NCBI RefSeq assembly: GCF_000375525.1
Contig: NZ_AQXC01000012.1
Span: 35,531-99,530, forward strand
DNA: 64,000 bases
Direction of reading: 5' to 3'
DNA from: Corynebacterium propinquum DSM 44285
GTDB lineage: Bacteria > Actinomycetota > Actinomycetes > Mycobacteriales > Mycobacteriaceae
Shown: positions 26,985-36,200 of the stretch, piece by piece
How positions within the stretch are numbered: the first letter of the stretch is position 1
Layout: each line of letters begins with the position of its first letter
Notes under the pieces: generated by a model
Told to the model about the DNA's origin: nothing
The model's database searches: none
What the model saw: only the letters and a program-made list of their open reading frames with translations
Made by a program: the position numbers and the translations under genes

Positions 26985-27867
26985 ACGTGCCCGTGCCTTG
27001 GTCGATGGGCATGCCGACCATATTTCCCCACTCGGACCAGCCGCCGTCGTAAATGCGGGTTTTGTCATGACCAAGCAAAAACCGACCGACGAACCAGACC
27101 AGCGCCGCACGGGCGCCTACCTGCGAATACACCACGCTGTCCTCCGCAGGCCACAGCTGATCCAATTCCGCGCGCGAACGGAACATCCCAGCCGGTGTCA
27201 TCAGCGATTTCCACGGCAGATGGATCGCACCAGGCACATGGCCTTGCCTGCGGGTAGTAACCGCGCCCGGGCCCGAACCCAATTCCCGCTCGGCAGCGTC
27301 CTGCTGGTGTGGCAGCCCAGAAAACTCCGCGGCGGAGCGCACGTCCACGGCGGTCAAGGCGTCGTCGTCGGCAAGTTCATCGACGAAAGCACGCACACCG
27401 GCATCATTTCTTTCGCACACCGGGTAATTAGACGGATGCATGACCAGTGCTGGGGTGAGTGAGGTATCGCGTTCTTCTTGCATCCAGCCTTCACGCCCGC
27501 CATCCAAAATCCGGGTATCCGGGTGGCCGAAAAGCTCAAAAACCCACAGCGCGAAACACGCCCACCGGTTGCCGCGGTCGCCATAAAACACCACCGTGTC
27601 CTCGCGGGAAATGCCCAACCGGGACAGCAGTGCGGCAAACCCCTCGCCGTCAATAACATCGAGCGTGGCGGGATCAACGAGTTCTTCCGGATTGATCCGC
27701 AGCGCAGAGGGCAAATGCCCGATGTTATACAGCACGGAATCTTCATTACACTCAATGACGTGTAATCCTTTGACTCCTAACCGCGCGGATAACCACGACG
27801 CAGACACCAGCCGTCCTGGGTCCGCATAGTCCCGAAACGACGGATGGTTATCGAAAGCAACAGCCAC
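26980..27867 (-). CDS. Two-domain rhodanese (sulfurtransferase) with Ser in place of the catalytic Cys
   Basis: 295 aa with two rhodanese domains (about 18-130 and 155-290), the architecture of thiosulfate or mercaptopyruvate sulfurtransferases. The second-domain active loop should read YCRxGERS-like; here it is VVYSQVGARAALVWFV with S248 (codon TCG at 27124-27126), so the persulfide-forming cysteine is missing. YDGGWSEWGNMVGMPI after it is the family's conserved end. Possible roles are non-catalytic binding, or chemistry with another Cys. The GTG start follows GAAAGG. It is divergent from the ATP-grasp gene. Confidence 0.85.
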   Translation of the reverse strand: MAVAFDNHPSFRDYADPGRLVSASWLSARLGVKGLHVIECNEDSVLYNIGHLPSALRINPEELVDPATLDVIDGEGFAALLSRLGISREDTVVFYGDRGNRWACFALWVFELFGHPDTRILDGGREGWMQEERDTSLTPALVMHPSNYPVCERNDAGVRAFVDELADDDALTAVDVRSAAEFSGLPHQQDAAERELGSGPGAVTTRRQGHVPGAIHLPWKSLMTPAGMFRSRAELDQLWPAEDSVVYSQVGARAALVWFVGRFLLGHDKTRIYDGGWSEWGNMVGMPIDQGTGTS

Positions 27868-27939
27868 GGGTCAGCCTTTCAAGTGGTGGAAAGTATACTC
27901 TACAAATCTTATCGAAAACTCTCTAGGCAAGGAGCAACC

Positions 27940-29040
27940 ATGCGTCGCGACATCCACGAGGCGGTCGTCATTTTCGAAATCGAAGGCGGCAACGACAAAA
28001 CCATTCACGGCAACCGGGTCGATACCAAGCCCATCGTTGAGGCGCTGCAGGCTGCGGGCTGGCACGCGGAAGTTGTGGTGTACCGCCCGGAATGGACGGA
28101 CAAGATTTTCGACTACGTCGCCGGTTCCTTTGACGCTTATATTTCGCGGGTTAACCCGGGCAATATCCCCGGCGGTGAGGACGGATATTTTGCATTGCTG
28201 GAAAGGCTTGCCGACGCCGGGCTGGCCGCGTTTTCCCGCCCCGCAGAAATGCTCGCTTATGGTGCCAAGGACGCGCTGGTCAAGCTCAATGACACCGATC
28301 TGGTGCCTGCCGATACCGCGGCCTACTATGACGTAGCCAGCTTCCGCTCTGCGTTTCCGGTGTCGTTGGCCCGCGGCGAGCGCGTGCTCAAACAAAACCG
28401 TGGTTCGACCGGTGAAGGTATTTGGCGTGTGCAGCTGGCAGATGAATCCGCGCGACCGGAACCAGGTGCGCCTATCCCATCTGATGCGCTGGTCACGTGC
28501 ACCGAAGCCGTGGATAACCATACGGAAACTCACACGTTGGATGAGTTCATGACACAGTGTGAGGATTACCTGGACGGCGATAATGGCATGCTGGTAGACA
28601 TGCGGTTTTTGCCGCGCATTGTGGAAGGCGAAATCAGGATTCTTCTGGTCGGCGATATGCCGGTGTCTGTGATCCACAAAAAACCGGCGGCCGGTGGAAA
28701 TAATTTCTCCGCGACGCTATTTTCTGGGGCGCAGTACACCCATGACACCCCGGATGCGTGGCCGCATTTGTTGGACGTATTCGAACGGTTCCGCCCGGTG
28801 ATCGCCGAACGCCTCGGCGGCGAGTTGGGCGGTGCCATGCCGCTGTTGTGGACGGCCGATTTCATTCTTGCCGGTGGTGCTGAGGGCGCAGAGGGCGCTG
28901 AGGGCGCGGATAACACCCGTGATGCCTATGTGCTTGGCGAGATCAACTGCTCGTGCGTCGGCTTTAGTTCTCAGCTGGAATCTGGAATCCAAGAAAAAAT
29001 TGCCGCGGAAGTGATCTCGCGGGTACAGGCTCGGGCTTAG
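27940..29040 (+). CDS. ATP-grasp family protein, Cj0069-like, unknown substrate
   Basis: 366 aa. The sequence resembles ATP-grasp carboxylate-amine ligases: VLKQNRGSTGEGIWRVQL is the glycine-rich ATP loop, MRFLPRIVEGEIRILLVGDMP follows, and GEINCSCVGFSS is the late metal-binding Glu-Asn segment. These enzymes join a carboxylate to an amine or thiol; the substrate is unknown. A nine-base repeat encodes Gly-Ala-Glu three times near residue 310, probably a slippage expansion in a loop. AAGGAG lies six bases before ATG 27940. Its stop overlaps the stop of the converging DUF3151 gene. Confidence 0.75.
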   Translation: MRRDIHEAVVIFEIEGGNDKTIHGNRVDTKPIVEALQAAGWHAEVVVYRPEWTDKIFDYVAGSFDAYISRVNPGNIPGGEDGYFALLERLADAGLAAFSRPAEMLAYGAKDALVKLNDTDLVPADTAAYYDVASFRSAFPVSLARGERVLKQNRGSTGEGIWRVQLADESARPEPGAPIPSDALVTCTEAVDNHTETHTLDEFMTQCEDYLDGDNGMLVDMRFLPRIVEGEIRILLVGDMPVSVIHKKPAAGGNNFSATLFSGAQYTHDTPDAWPHLLDVFERFRPVIAERLGGELGGAMPLLWTADFILAGGAEGAEGAEGADNTRDAYVLGEINCSCVGFSSQLESGIQEKIAAEVISRVQARA

Positions 29041-29510
29041 CCCAGGAGCTTGTCGACGCTGCCTGGGTCCGCATCCGAGAGCATCTGGCGGCAACGATCG
29101 TATTCGGCGTCGTCGCCGATGGCTTTCGAAGCGAGTGCCAACGCGGCGATTGCGCGCAGCACACCCTGGTTGGGCTCGTGGGAAAACGGAACCGGGCCCC
29201 AGCCCTTCCACCCGTTGGCACGCAGACGATCGAGGCCGCGGTGGTAGCCGGTGCGCGCACAAGAATAAGCGATGAGTTTTGTTTCATTGCGCGATAAGCC
29301 CTCCGCGGTGGACTGTGAGGCCCACAGCGAAGACACGGATTCGGCTTCGCTCGTACTGAGCATCTTCAGCGTTTCTTCGGCGCGAAACGCCCACACCAGA
29401 GGGCTTTCCGGGAATTTCAGGGCGGTATCTGCAGATTGCAGATCCTGGCCCTGGGCCGGATCGGCGGGCAGTTTCAGCGGTTCTGGGGCAAGCATGTCTT
29501 TCATTTCCAT
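29037..29510 (-). CDS. DUF3151 family protein
   Basis: 157-aa cytoplasmic actinobacterial protein of unknown function. Family stretches: FPESPLVWAFRAEE near 34, AYSCARTGYHRGLDRLRANGWKGWGPVP in the middle, and repeated Ala-rich helices at the end. ATG 29510 follows TAGTCT by seven bases, indicating a leaderless transcript; ATG 29504 is a possible alternative. It is tail-to-tail with the ATP-grasp gene, overlapping by four bases. Confidence 0.8.
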   Translation of the reverse strand: MEMKDMLAPEPLKLPADPAQGQDLQSADTALKFPESPLVWAFRAEETLKMLSTSEAESVSSLWASQSTAEGLSRNETKLIAYSCARTGYHRGLDRLRANGWKGWGPVPFSHEPNQGVLRAIAALALASKAIGDDAEYDRCRQMLSDADPGSVDKLLG

Positions 29511-29544
29511 GCCCCATAGACTACTGGAGAATTGTGCACCTCAC

Positions 29545-29578
29545 CGCGTGGTTAGGCGTGCAGTGTGGTTATTCGTGC
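29545..29578. repeat. Two 17-bp tandem units at the maf stop codon
   Basis: CGCGTGGTTAGGCGTGC (29545-29561) and AGTGTGGTTATTCGTGC (29562-29578). The second contains the maf stop on the minus strand and the first contains a matching stop triplet. Confidence 0.8.
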
Positions 29579-30216
29579 AGCTTGTTCCAGAAATCGGAGA
29601 CGTCAAAGCCGAAGTGATACAGCGCGCGGCGCACCACGGGTAACGACAGCCCAATGACCGACGACGGATCGCCGTCAATTCGGTCAATGAACCAGCCGCC
29701 CAGAGCTTCTAAGGTGAATGCGCCGGCGCATTTCCACGGCTCACCGGTAGCGGCATAGGCTGCAATATCGGCTGTGCTTGCTTGGGCGAAATCGATGCCG
29801 GTGGTAGCAGCTTCCGTATAGACCTGCCCGGCGACAATCAGGCAGTGGCCGGTCAGTAGCTCGGCGTGTCGCCCAGCTTGTGCGTGCCAGCGTTCCACCG
29901 TGGCTGCTTCAGTATGCGGTTTGCCCTGCAACTCGCCGTCGAGAAGCAGCATGGAGTCACCACCAATGACGACATCATCGGGATAATCGTGCGCGATGGC
30001 TTCGGCTTTTTCCTGCGCTAAGGCGGTGACAATCTCGGCGGGGGAGGCTGCAGCCAGCCCAGCTTGGATCGCGGCTTCGTCCACATCGGCGGGCGCGATG
30101 AGTGGCTCCACGCCCGCAGAACGCAAAATCCCAGCGCGCGATGGCGACTGGGAAGCCAGCACAATCCGGGGTCGGTGCGAGCTAGTCGTCAGCGAGTTAG
30201 TCGTCACAGTACTCAC
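29569..30216 (-). CDS. maf: Maf-like nucleoside triphosphate pyrophosphatase
   Basis: 215 aa, hydrolyses non-canonical or excess dTTP/UTP to the monophosphate; once called septum formation inhibitor. The family start IVLASQSPSRAGILRSAGV carries the SxSPxR motif, and VIGGDSMLLLDGELQGKPH holds the catalytic Asp. C-terminal AFTLEALGGWFIDRIDGDPSSVIGLSLP is diagnostic. The GTG start overlaps the stop of accE by one base, so it is translationally coupled to the carboxylase operon. Confidence 0.93.
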   Translation of the reverse strand: MSTVTTNSLTTSSHRPRIVLASQSPSRAGILRSAGVEPLIAPADVDEAAIQAGLAAASPAEIVTALAQEKAEAIAHDYPDDVVIGGDSMLLLDGELQGKPHTEAATVERWHAQAGRHAELLTGHCLIVAGQVYTEAATTGIDFAQASTADIAAYAATGEPWKCAGAFTLEALGGWFIDRIDGDPSSVIGLSLPVVRRALYHFGFDVSDFWNKLHE

Positions 30217-30419
30217 TAATCAAAGTGCACATTCCGGTAGGCCGAAGGGTTGTACACGGGGCGTCCGCCGAGGCTGCGCCCAGTGCCCCAGCGATTGCGT
30301 GGAGCGTGCACACCAGCGGCCTCGGCGCGGGCGCGGGTATGTAATTGCGCGACGACGACGGTCAACGCGGTTAATTCACCCTTGCTTGGGTCGCCGTTAA
30401 CGACAGAATACGATTCCAC
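30216..30419 (-). CDS. accE: Acyl-CoA carboxylase epsilon subunit, second copy
   Basis: 67 aa. Small actinobacterial subunit that strengthens the AccBC-AccD interaction. The signature VVNGDPSKGELTALTVVVAQL matches the x-GNPTxEELAALTxVL core, with a GRPVYNPSAYRNVHF tail. It starts at a GTG with AAGGA 12 bases upstream. Placed after accD2 and coupled to maf. Confidence 0.85.
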   Translation of the reverse strand: MESYSVVNGDPSKGELTALTVVVAQLHTRARAEAAGVHAPRNRWGTGRSLGGRPVYNPSAYRNVHFD

Positions 30420-30455
30420 AGCGTCGATTATTCCTTCCAGCGTGATGGGATGCTG

Positions 30456-30515
30456 TTATCTACAGTGCGATTATCTACAGTGCGATTATCTACAGTGCGA
30501 TTATCTACAGCGCGA
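30456..30515. repeat. Four perfect or near-perfect 15-bp tandem units at the accD2 stop
   Basis: TTATCTACAGTGCGA is repeated at 30456, 30471, 30486 and 30501 (last copy TTATCTACAGCGCGA). On the minus strand each unit reads ATC-GCx-CTG-TAG-ATA in the gene's frame, so four consecutive in-frame stops occur. Confidence 0.97.
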
Positions 30516-32070
30516 TATTGCCGTGCTTTTTCTGCTGCGTCATGACCACTTTGCGGCCCAGCATGCGCAGGGCTTCGACCAAGTGACCGCGGGTTTCATT
30601 CGGCGGGATGACGGCATCGACGTATCCGCGCTCCGCAGCGGCGTAGGGGTGGATGAATTTTTCTTCCATTTCCGCGGCCTTGTCTTCGGTAGCATCAGTA
30701 CCAAAAATGCCGCGGGCGGTTTCTTCGGCCTCTGCTACTGCGATCTGGGCCGTTGGCCAGGCATAGACTAGATCAGCGCCGAGATCCTTTGAGCCCATGA
30801 AAACATAGGCGGAGCCGAAGGCTTTTCGCAGGATGACGGTGATTTTCGGTACCGTGGCTTCGGCGTATGCATAAGCCAGCTTTGCGCCTCGGCGCAGCAG
30901 GCCGGAGCGTTCTTCAGCGTCGCTGTGCACAAAATCTGCCGCGTCCACGAATTCAATGATGGGCGTGTTGAAGGCATCGCAGGTGCGGATAAAACGCGCG
31001 GCCTTTTCCGCTGCCTGCGAGCTCAGCGCACCTGACTGATGTGCGGATTGGTTGGCCACGATACCCACGGCTCGTCCTTCAATGTGGGCGAAGGCGGTGA
31101 CGATATTCGGTGCGTATTCGTGCTGCAACTCAAAGATACCGTCGTCAGTGACAATATTGAGTACGTCGCGGACATCATAGGCAGCGTGGGCATCGTCCGG
31201 GATGAGCTCATCCAACTGATAATCAGTATCAGTGACGTTGTCTTGGACCGAGCCGACCTGAATTTCCGCCTCGGTGCGCAAGGCTTCTGCCATGTTGTTG
31301 ACAGGTAAAAAGCCAATGACAGTGCGTGCGGTTTCTAATGCCGCAGCGTCGGATTCTGCACGCAAGTGGCAGGTGCCGGATTCGGTGGCGTGGATTTCTG
31401 CGCTTCCCAACGCTTGGGCATCCAACCGGGTTCCGGTGGCATGGGCAATAGCTTCCTGGCTTGCGTGGTGCAAGCTGGCCTCGCCGTCGACCATAATGAC
31501 GATATCCGAAAATGCTGGGGTGAAAGCATGCAAACCGGTGGTCTGGCCGGTCACCACAGAAATTTGCGGAACGACACCAGATGCCTTGGTCATGTGCGCC
31601 AAAATCTTGGAATACATCGACAAGGTGACGATGCCCTCGGCCAACCGCGGGCCGGTGCCTTCGTGGATTGCGACGATTGGTTGGCCGGTTTTGGTGGCTA
31701 GTTCATAAATCTTACAAATCTTTTCGCCGTAGACTTCACCCAGCTGCCCGGAAAAGACCGTGTTGTCTTGCGAGTATACGCAGACCCGACGGCCGCCGAT
31801 GGTTCCGTAACCAGTGACGACACCGTCGGTGAGCGGCTTGTTGTGCTCGAGATCGAAATCGCTGATCCGGTGCCGCGCGAGAGCATCGGTTTCGACGAAG
31901 GAATCAGCATCAAGCAGCTGCTCTGCACGCTCGCGCGCGGTGAGCTGACCGGCCTCGTGACGCTTGTCGACGGCCTCAGCTCCAACGGGCTGCGCTGCGT
32001 TTTTTAGGCGCTGGGCAAGGTCGGCGAGCTTGCCTGCGGTGGTAGTCATATCCGGTTGGGAAGCAGTCAT
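30505..32070 (-). CDS. accD2: Acyl-CoA carboxylase carboxyltransferase beta subunit (DtsR2/AccD2-like)
   Basis: 521 aa carboxyltransferase that moves CO2 from biotin on AccBC to an acyl-CoA. Two crotonase-like halves; oxyanion-hole glycines are expected in the TGQTTGLHAF and [16 protein letters not shown] areas. The more usual [10 protein letters not shown] glycine pair of the first AccD is replaced by TGQTTGLHAF, so acyl specificity may differ. By gene order it corresponds to dtsR2 of C. glutamicum, linked to mycolate precursor synthesis. ATG 32070 follows TAAACT by eight bases (leaderless). Confidence 0.9.
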   Translation of the reverse strand: MTASQPDMTTTAGKLADLAQRLKNAAQPVGAEAVDKRHEAGQLTARERAEQLLDADSFVETDALARHRISDFDLEHNKPLTDGVVTGYGTIGGRRVCVYSQDNTVFSGQLGEVYGEKICKIYELATKTGQPIVAIHEGTGPRLAEGIVTLSMYSKILAHMTKASGVVPQISVVTGQTTGLHAFTPAFSDIVIMVDGEASLHHASQEAIAHATGTRLDAQALGSAEIHATESGTCHLRAESDAAALETARTVIGFLPVNNMAEALRTEAEIQVGSVQDNVTDTDYQLDELIPDDAHAAYDVRDVLNIVTDDGIFELQHEYAPNIVTAFAHIEGRAVGIVANQSAHQSGALSSQAAEKAARFIRTCDAFNTPIIEFVDAADFVHSDAEERSGLLRRGAKLAYAYAEATVPKITVILRKAFGSAYVFMGSKDLGADLVYAWPTAQIAVAEAEETARGIFGTDATEDKAAEMEEKFIHPYAAAERGYVDAVIPPNETRGHLVEALRMLGRKVVMTQQKKHGNIAL

Positions 32071-32121
32071 AAGTGTCTAGTTTAGAGAACGGGTACCAAA
32101 CCAGGAAATGATACCGCGAAA

Positions 32122-32141
32122 ATTTTAATAGATCTTAATAG
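32122..32141. repeat. Two 10-bp tandem units at the first accE stop
   Basis: ATTTTAATAG and ATCTTAATAG in tandem; the second contains the accE stop on the minus strand. Confidence 0.6.
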
Positions 32142-32356
32142 AAGCGGACGTGGGGGAACTGGACCGGCAGGTATTCGCGTCCAATATCAGCGACCAGACG
32201 GCGGGTTTGCGGAGTACGCGCTGCGGTGGTGCGCTGCGGGCGTGCCGCCAGCGAGGACACGATTGCCGACAGGGCTGCGAGTTGGTCGTGGGTCGGATTG
32301 CCTTTTGTGATCTGCAGTAGCGGAGATTGGGTAGAAGCTAAGTTCAGAGAAGCCAT
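32135..32356 (-). CDS. accE: Acyl-CoA carboxylase epsilon subunit, first copy
   Basis: 73 aa. LLQITKGNPTHDQLAALSAIV is the epsilon core, followed by an Arg/Thr-rich linker and the tail REYLPVQFPHVRFY. It sits between the two accD genes; AAAGGA lies nine bases before its ATG. It differs clearly from the second copy at 30216, especially in the C-terminal half, so the two may serve different AccD partners. Confidence 0.8.
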   Translation of the reverse strand: MASLNLASTQSPLLQITKGNPTHDQLAALSAIVSSLAARPQRTTAARTPQTRRLVADIGREYLPVQFPHVRFY

Positions 32357-32371
32357 GAATACAAATCCTTT

Positions 32372-32419
32372 CGAAAAACTAAGTGAAAACTCACTGAAAA
32401 TTACAGGCGAAAACTACAG
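32372..32419. repeat. Four degenerate 11-13-bp tandem units at the accD1 stop
   Basis: CGAAAAACTAAG, TGAAAACTCAC, TGAAAATTACAGG and CGAAAACTACAG follow each other. The last contains the accD1 stop codon on the minus strand. Confidence 0.65.
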
Positions 32420-34033
32420 CGGGATATTGCCGTGCTTGCGCGCCGGGCGGGCGACAGATTTATCGGCATACAGCCGCAGATTGCGCGCGATCATGCCGCG
32501 GGTTTCACTCGGCAAAATTACGGCGTCGATCAGCCCACGCTCGGCGGCCTTATACGGGTTGAGCATGAAATCTTCGTATTCGCGCTCGAATGACGCCGCC
32601 AGGGCAGCGGTGTCCAGCCCGTCGTCGGCGGCTTTTTTGAGTTCCTTGCGGTGAATGAACCCCACCGCACCAGCTGCTCCCATCACCGCGATCTGCGCCG
32701 TTGGCCATGCGAAGTTCACGTCTGCGCCCAGGCCTTTCGACCCCATCACGCAATACGCGCCACCGTAGGCTTTGCGCATGGTCACGGTGATTTTCGGGAC
32801 GCTGGCTTCGCCATAGGCGTACAGCAGTTTCGCGCCGCGACGGAGGATGCCGCCGTATTCTTGCGACGCGCCGGGCAAAAATCCGGGGACGTCGACAAGC
32901 AACACGATCGGGATATTAAAAGCATCGCAGGTGCGGATGAAGCGCGCGGCCTTTTCGGAGGAGTCGATATCCAAACAACCCGCATAGACCTGCGGTTGGT
33001 TGGCCACAAAACCGACCGTCTGGCCTTCGATGCGGCCAAAAGCAATCACGACGTTTTCGGCGCGTTTTTCCTGAATCTCTAGGTATTCGCCATCGTCGGT
33101 CAGCGCTTCGATGACATCGCGGACCTCATAGGGTTGGGTCGGGGAATCCGGAATGATGGAATCCAATGCCGAATCCGTGTCCGCGAGATTATCCTCGACG
33201 GCACCGGTTTCCGGCACGTAGTGCTCCCGTGGTGGGCTCACGCGATTAGAGGTTGGCAGGTAGCTCACCAGGTCGTGTACCCAATCGAGGGCTTCTTCAT
33301 CGGTGTCGGCAGTGAAATGCGAGTTGCCTGCTAGCCCCATGTGTGCGGAAGCGCCACCGAGTTCTTCCTGCGTGATTTCCTCGCCGGTGACAGTTTTGAT
33401 GACGTCCGGTCCGGTGACAAACATCTTGGATTTCTTATCCACCATGACCACGAAATCCGTCAACGCGGGTGAATAGGCGTTCCCACCTGCGCAAGCACCC
33501 ATGATGACCGAAATCTGTGGCACGACGCCGGAGGCTTGAATGTTCTGATAAAAAGTCTGCGCGATCCAATCCAGTGAGACCACACCATCCTGGATGCGGG
33601 CACCGGCACCCTCGTATAAGCCGATCAGCGGGCGACCGGTAGTGATGGCTAATTCTTGGATTTTCACCATTTTCTCGCCATAAACTTCGCCGAGCGCGCC
33701 ACCAAAGACGGTGCCATCCTGCGAGAAGATGCACACCTCCCGCCCGTCGATAGTGCCCCAGCCGGTCACGATGCCGTCGGTGACCGGGCGGCGCGCACCC
33801 ATGCCGAAATCCTGTGTGCGGTGCCGGGCGAGCTGGTCGGTTTCTACGAACGAGCCCTCATCGAGTAGATAATCCAGCCGGTCACGCGCGGTGAGCCTGT
33901 CCTGGGAGCGCACTTTGTCGTGTGCGGCGGTACCCATGGGGGCGTGGGCTTCTTCCCGGCGGCGCTTGAGGTCGGCGATCTTTTCCGCGGTGGTTTCCGC
34001 AGCCAAGTTCTCTAAAGGTGAGGAAATAGTCAT
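32414..34033 (-). CDS. accD1: Acyl-CoA carboxylase carboxyltransferase beta subunit (DtsR1/AccD1-like)
   Basis: 539 aa. Pairs with AccBC to make malonyl-CoA (the DtsR1 role) for fatty acid synthase. Motifs: [22 protein letters not shown], the oxyanion glycines in [17 protein letters not shown], and the second set in [25 protein letters not shown], all standard for propionyl/acetyl-CoA carboxyltransferases. ATG 34033 is chosen over 34069 because TATAGT lies six bases before it (leaderless) and the length fits. First gene of accD1-accE-accD2-accE-maf. Confidence 0.93.
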   Translation of the reverse strand: MTISSPLENLAAETTAEKIADLKRRREEAHAPMGTAAHDKVRSQDRLTARDRLDYLLDEGSFVETDQLARHRTQDFGMGARRPVTDGIVTGWGTIDGREVCIFSQDGTVFGGALGEVYGEKMVKIQELAITTGRPLIGLYEGAGARIQDGVVSLDWIAQTFYQNIQASGVVPQISVIMGACAGGNAYSPALTDFVVMVDKKSKMFVTGPDVIKTVTGEEITQEELGGASAHMGLAGNSHFTADTDEEALDWVHDLVSYLPTSNRVSPPREHYVPETGAVEDNLADTDSALDSIIPDSPTQPYEVRDVIEALTDDGEYLEIQEKRAENVVIAFGRIEGQTVGFVANQPQVYAGCLDIDSSEKAARFIRTCDAFNIPIVLLVDVPGFLPGASQEYGGILRRGAKLLYAYGEASVPKITVTMRKAYGGAYCVMGSKGLGADVNFAWPTAQIAVMGAAGAVGFIHRKELKKAADDGLDTAALAASFEREYEDFMLNPYKAAERGLIDAVILPSETRGMIARNLRLYADKSVARPARKHGNIPL

Positions 34034-34145
34034 GTTTAGACTATAGGCAGGTTTTGCGATAGAAAGCACGTTTATATGCGGGTGAGTTTAGTCACAAAAC
34101 AAAACTGATATGTTCGTCGCGCCGTAGCCAACGAAGCAACAAAGG

Positions 34146-35876
34146 CTAAGCCTCCAGCGAAAACCAATAAAAACCATGCGGCGGCAGCATCACCGTCCAC
34201 GGCGTGGTGCCGCATTGCGGAAAGCGCGCGCCTCCGGATAATTCCACCGGCGTGCACCCAGCAAAAGCCGAAAGATCCAGGTGTGCGGCCTGCGCGGAAT
34301 CCGCAAAATTAAACACGCACAGCACCACTTCGGCGGGGTGCTGATCAATCGGGCGCTGCTTGTCGACGGCTGGCCCCGCCGCACCATCGGCTGCACCACA
34401 TGCCCGGGTAAACGCCAGAATCGCGGGATTACCACGAGCGGGAGTGTCGGTGCTGTTTTCTGCGCTAGTTTCTGTAGCTACTTGTACGACCTCGTGATAG
34501 GTTCCTTCGCCAAATGCCGGGTGTGCTTTGCGAATCTGAATTAGCTCGCGGAACCAGCGCAACAACGAATTATCCAACTGCAGCTGCGCAGCTACGTTCA
34601 CTGCTTGATAGCCAAAGCGCTCATTCGCGATCACCGGGCGTCGTAAAGCTTCTGGCTCCGCGGTGGAAAAACCTGCGTTACGCTCCGACGACCACTGCAT
34701 CGGGGTGCGCACGGAATCACGATCCGGCAAATACAGATTTTCGCCCATGCCGATCTCATCACCGTAATAAATAAACGGCGAACCCGGCATGGCCAGCAAC
34801 AAGGCCTTGAATAATTCGAGCTTATTTCGGTCACCGCCCAGTAGCGGGGCCAAGCGGCGCGAAATGCCCACGTGAGCGCGCATCTGCGGATCCGGCGCAT
34901 ACATGGCATACATGAGTTCGCGCTCGGCGTCGTCGACCATTTCCAAGGTCAGCTCGTCGTGGTTGCGCAAAAACGTGCCCCACTGAGCGGTGGCAGGCAG
35001 AGCTGGCATCTCCGCCATGATCTCCGAAATCGGAGCCGCCTCCCCGCGCGCGGCAGCCTGGTAGATCCGCGGCATCAGCGGGAAGTTGAAACACATGTGG
35101 AACTGATCGCCGTTACCCTCGCCGAAGAAATTCACCACCTTCTCCGGCGGCTGGTTGGCTTCGGCGAGCATGATCGCATCCGGGTACTCAGCATCCAGCA
35201 GTGCACGGATGGAGCGGATGAATTCGTGGGTTTCCGGCAATGATTCACCACCGACGCCATCGCGCTCATACAAGTAGGGGATGGCATCCAAGCGGAAGCC
35301 GTCCAGGCCCTTGTCCATCCAGAAACGAATGATGGCATAGACCTCATCGTGCACCGCGGGGCAGTCATAGTTGAGGTCTGGCTGGTGGGAATAAAAACGG
35401 TGGAAATAGTACTGCCCGCGCACCTCGTCATAGGCCCAGTTGGAGGTTTCTACGTCCGTGAAAATCACGCGGATTTCCGGGTAGCGGTTCGGATCATCAC
35501 CCCAGACGTAATAATCACCGTAGGGCCCTGTTGGGTCCGTGCGGGATTGCTGGAACCAATAGTGATCACTTGAGGTGTGGTTGAGTGCCAGGTCAGTGAT
35601 GATTTTCATGCCGCGCTTATGCGCCTGGTCCAGTAGTTCCTCCAGGTCGGCCATGGTGCCGTAGGCGGGAAGGATCGATCGGTAATCGGCAACATCGTAG
35701 CCGTCGTCGCGCAGAGGCGAATGAAAAAACGGCGGGAGCCAAACACAGTCCACGCCCAGCCACTGTAAATAATCCAGCTTGGCAGTTACCCCGCTGATGG
35801 TTCCGGTGCCGCGGCCTGCCCCGTCGTAGAAAGCCGGTACCAAAGCTTGGTAGAAAATCGCGTTTTTGTACCACAT
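34146..35876 (-). CDS. treS: Trehalose synthase (maltose alpha-D-glucosyltransferase)
   Basis: Interconverts trehalose and maltose; GH13 family, cytoplasmic, 576 aa. The start MWYKNAIFYQALVPAFYDG is the TreS N-terminus, and AAGGAGGT lies ahead of ATG 35876, ruling out longer frames. Catalytic residues are D197 (DGFRLDAIP), E239 (MLAEANQ) and D307 (LRNHDEL). C-terminal beta domain from about 480. It is the last gene after a trehalose-type ABC importer on the same strand. In C. glutamicum treS lies elsewhere (from memory), so this linkage is notable. The 112-base spacer upstream is rich in GGGTATGG-like repeats (35910-35975). Confidence 0.93.
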   Translation of the reverse strand: MWYKNAIFYQALVPAFYDGAGRGTGTISGVTAKLDYLQWLGVDCVWLPPFFHSPLRDDGYDVADYRSILPAYGTMADLEELLDQAHKRGMKIITDLALNHTSSDHYWFQQSRTDPTGPYGDYYVWGDDPNRYPEIRVIFTDVETSNWAYDEVRGQYYFHRFYSHQPDLNYDCPAVHDEVYAIIRFWMDKGLDGFRLDAIPYLYERDGVGGESLPETHEFIRSIRALLDAEYPDAIMLAEANQPPEKVVNFFGEGNGDQFHMCFNFPLMPRIYQAAARGEAAPISEIMAEMPALPATAQWGTFLRNHDELTLEMVDDAERELMYAMYAPDPQMRAHVGISRRLAPLLGGDRNKLELFKALLLAMPGSPFIYYGDEIGMGENLYLPDRDSVRTPMQWSSERNAGFSTAEPEALRRPVIANERFGYQAVNVAAQLQLDNSLLRWFRELIQIRKAHPAFGEGTYHEVVQVATETSAENSTDTPARGNPAILAFTRACGAADGAAGPAVDKQRPIDQHPAEVVLCVFNFADSAQAAHLDLSAFAGCTPVELSGGARFPQCGTTPWTVMLPPHGFYWFSLEA

Positions 35877-35988
35877 GGTGGCGACCTCCTTGCAGTAGTG
35901 GATGGCGGTTATGGCGGGGTATGGGGTGTGGCTGGGTACGGGATATGGCTGGGTGTGGGGTATGGCCGGGCGGGGTGCGGACCCTGCT

Positions 35989-36195
35989 TTATGGTCTAGC
36001 GCGCCAGACAACGACGCTGAGAATGAGCATGCCAGCAAACACGAGCGCTGGTAGCACCCCAGGCTCATCCTGAAACACGTTCCACACGGCTTGCACGCCG
36101 GCTAGCACGGTGAAAAACCCGACGAAGCCAGCGATGGTCTGCCACACGAGATGATCCCGCTGGCTGTAGTGCTCCGGGGCCCGATCGCCGTGCAT
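35989..36195 (-). CDS. Small membrane protein of the trehalose uptake cluster (68 aa)
   Basis: Two hydrophobic segments (about residues 20-42 and 47-63) after a hydrophilic His/Asp/Arg-rich start. It begins five bases after the permease stop; a 14-bp palindrome AAAGCTTAAGCTTT (36196-36209) spans that junction. A small membrane protein is known in the corynebacterial tus locus, but its function is not. Confidence 0.65.
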   Translation of the reverse strand: MHGDRAPEHYSQRDHLVWQTIAGFVGFFTVLAGVQAVWNVFQDEPGVLPALVFAGMLILSVVVWRARP

Positions 36196-36200
36196 AAAGC

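Noticed and set aside
30456..30515. CRISPR-like array
   Set aside because: Units of 15 bases are directly adjacent without spacers; it is a simple tandem duplication of the accD2 end.
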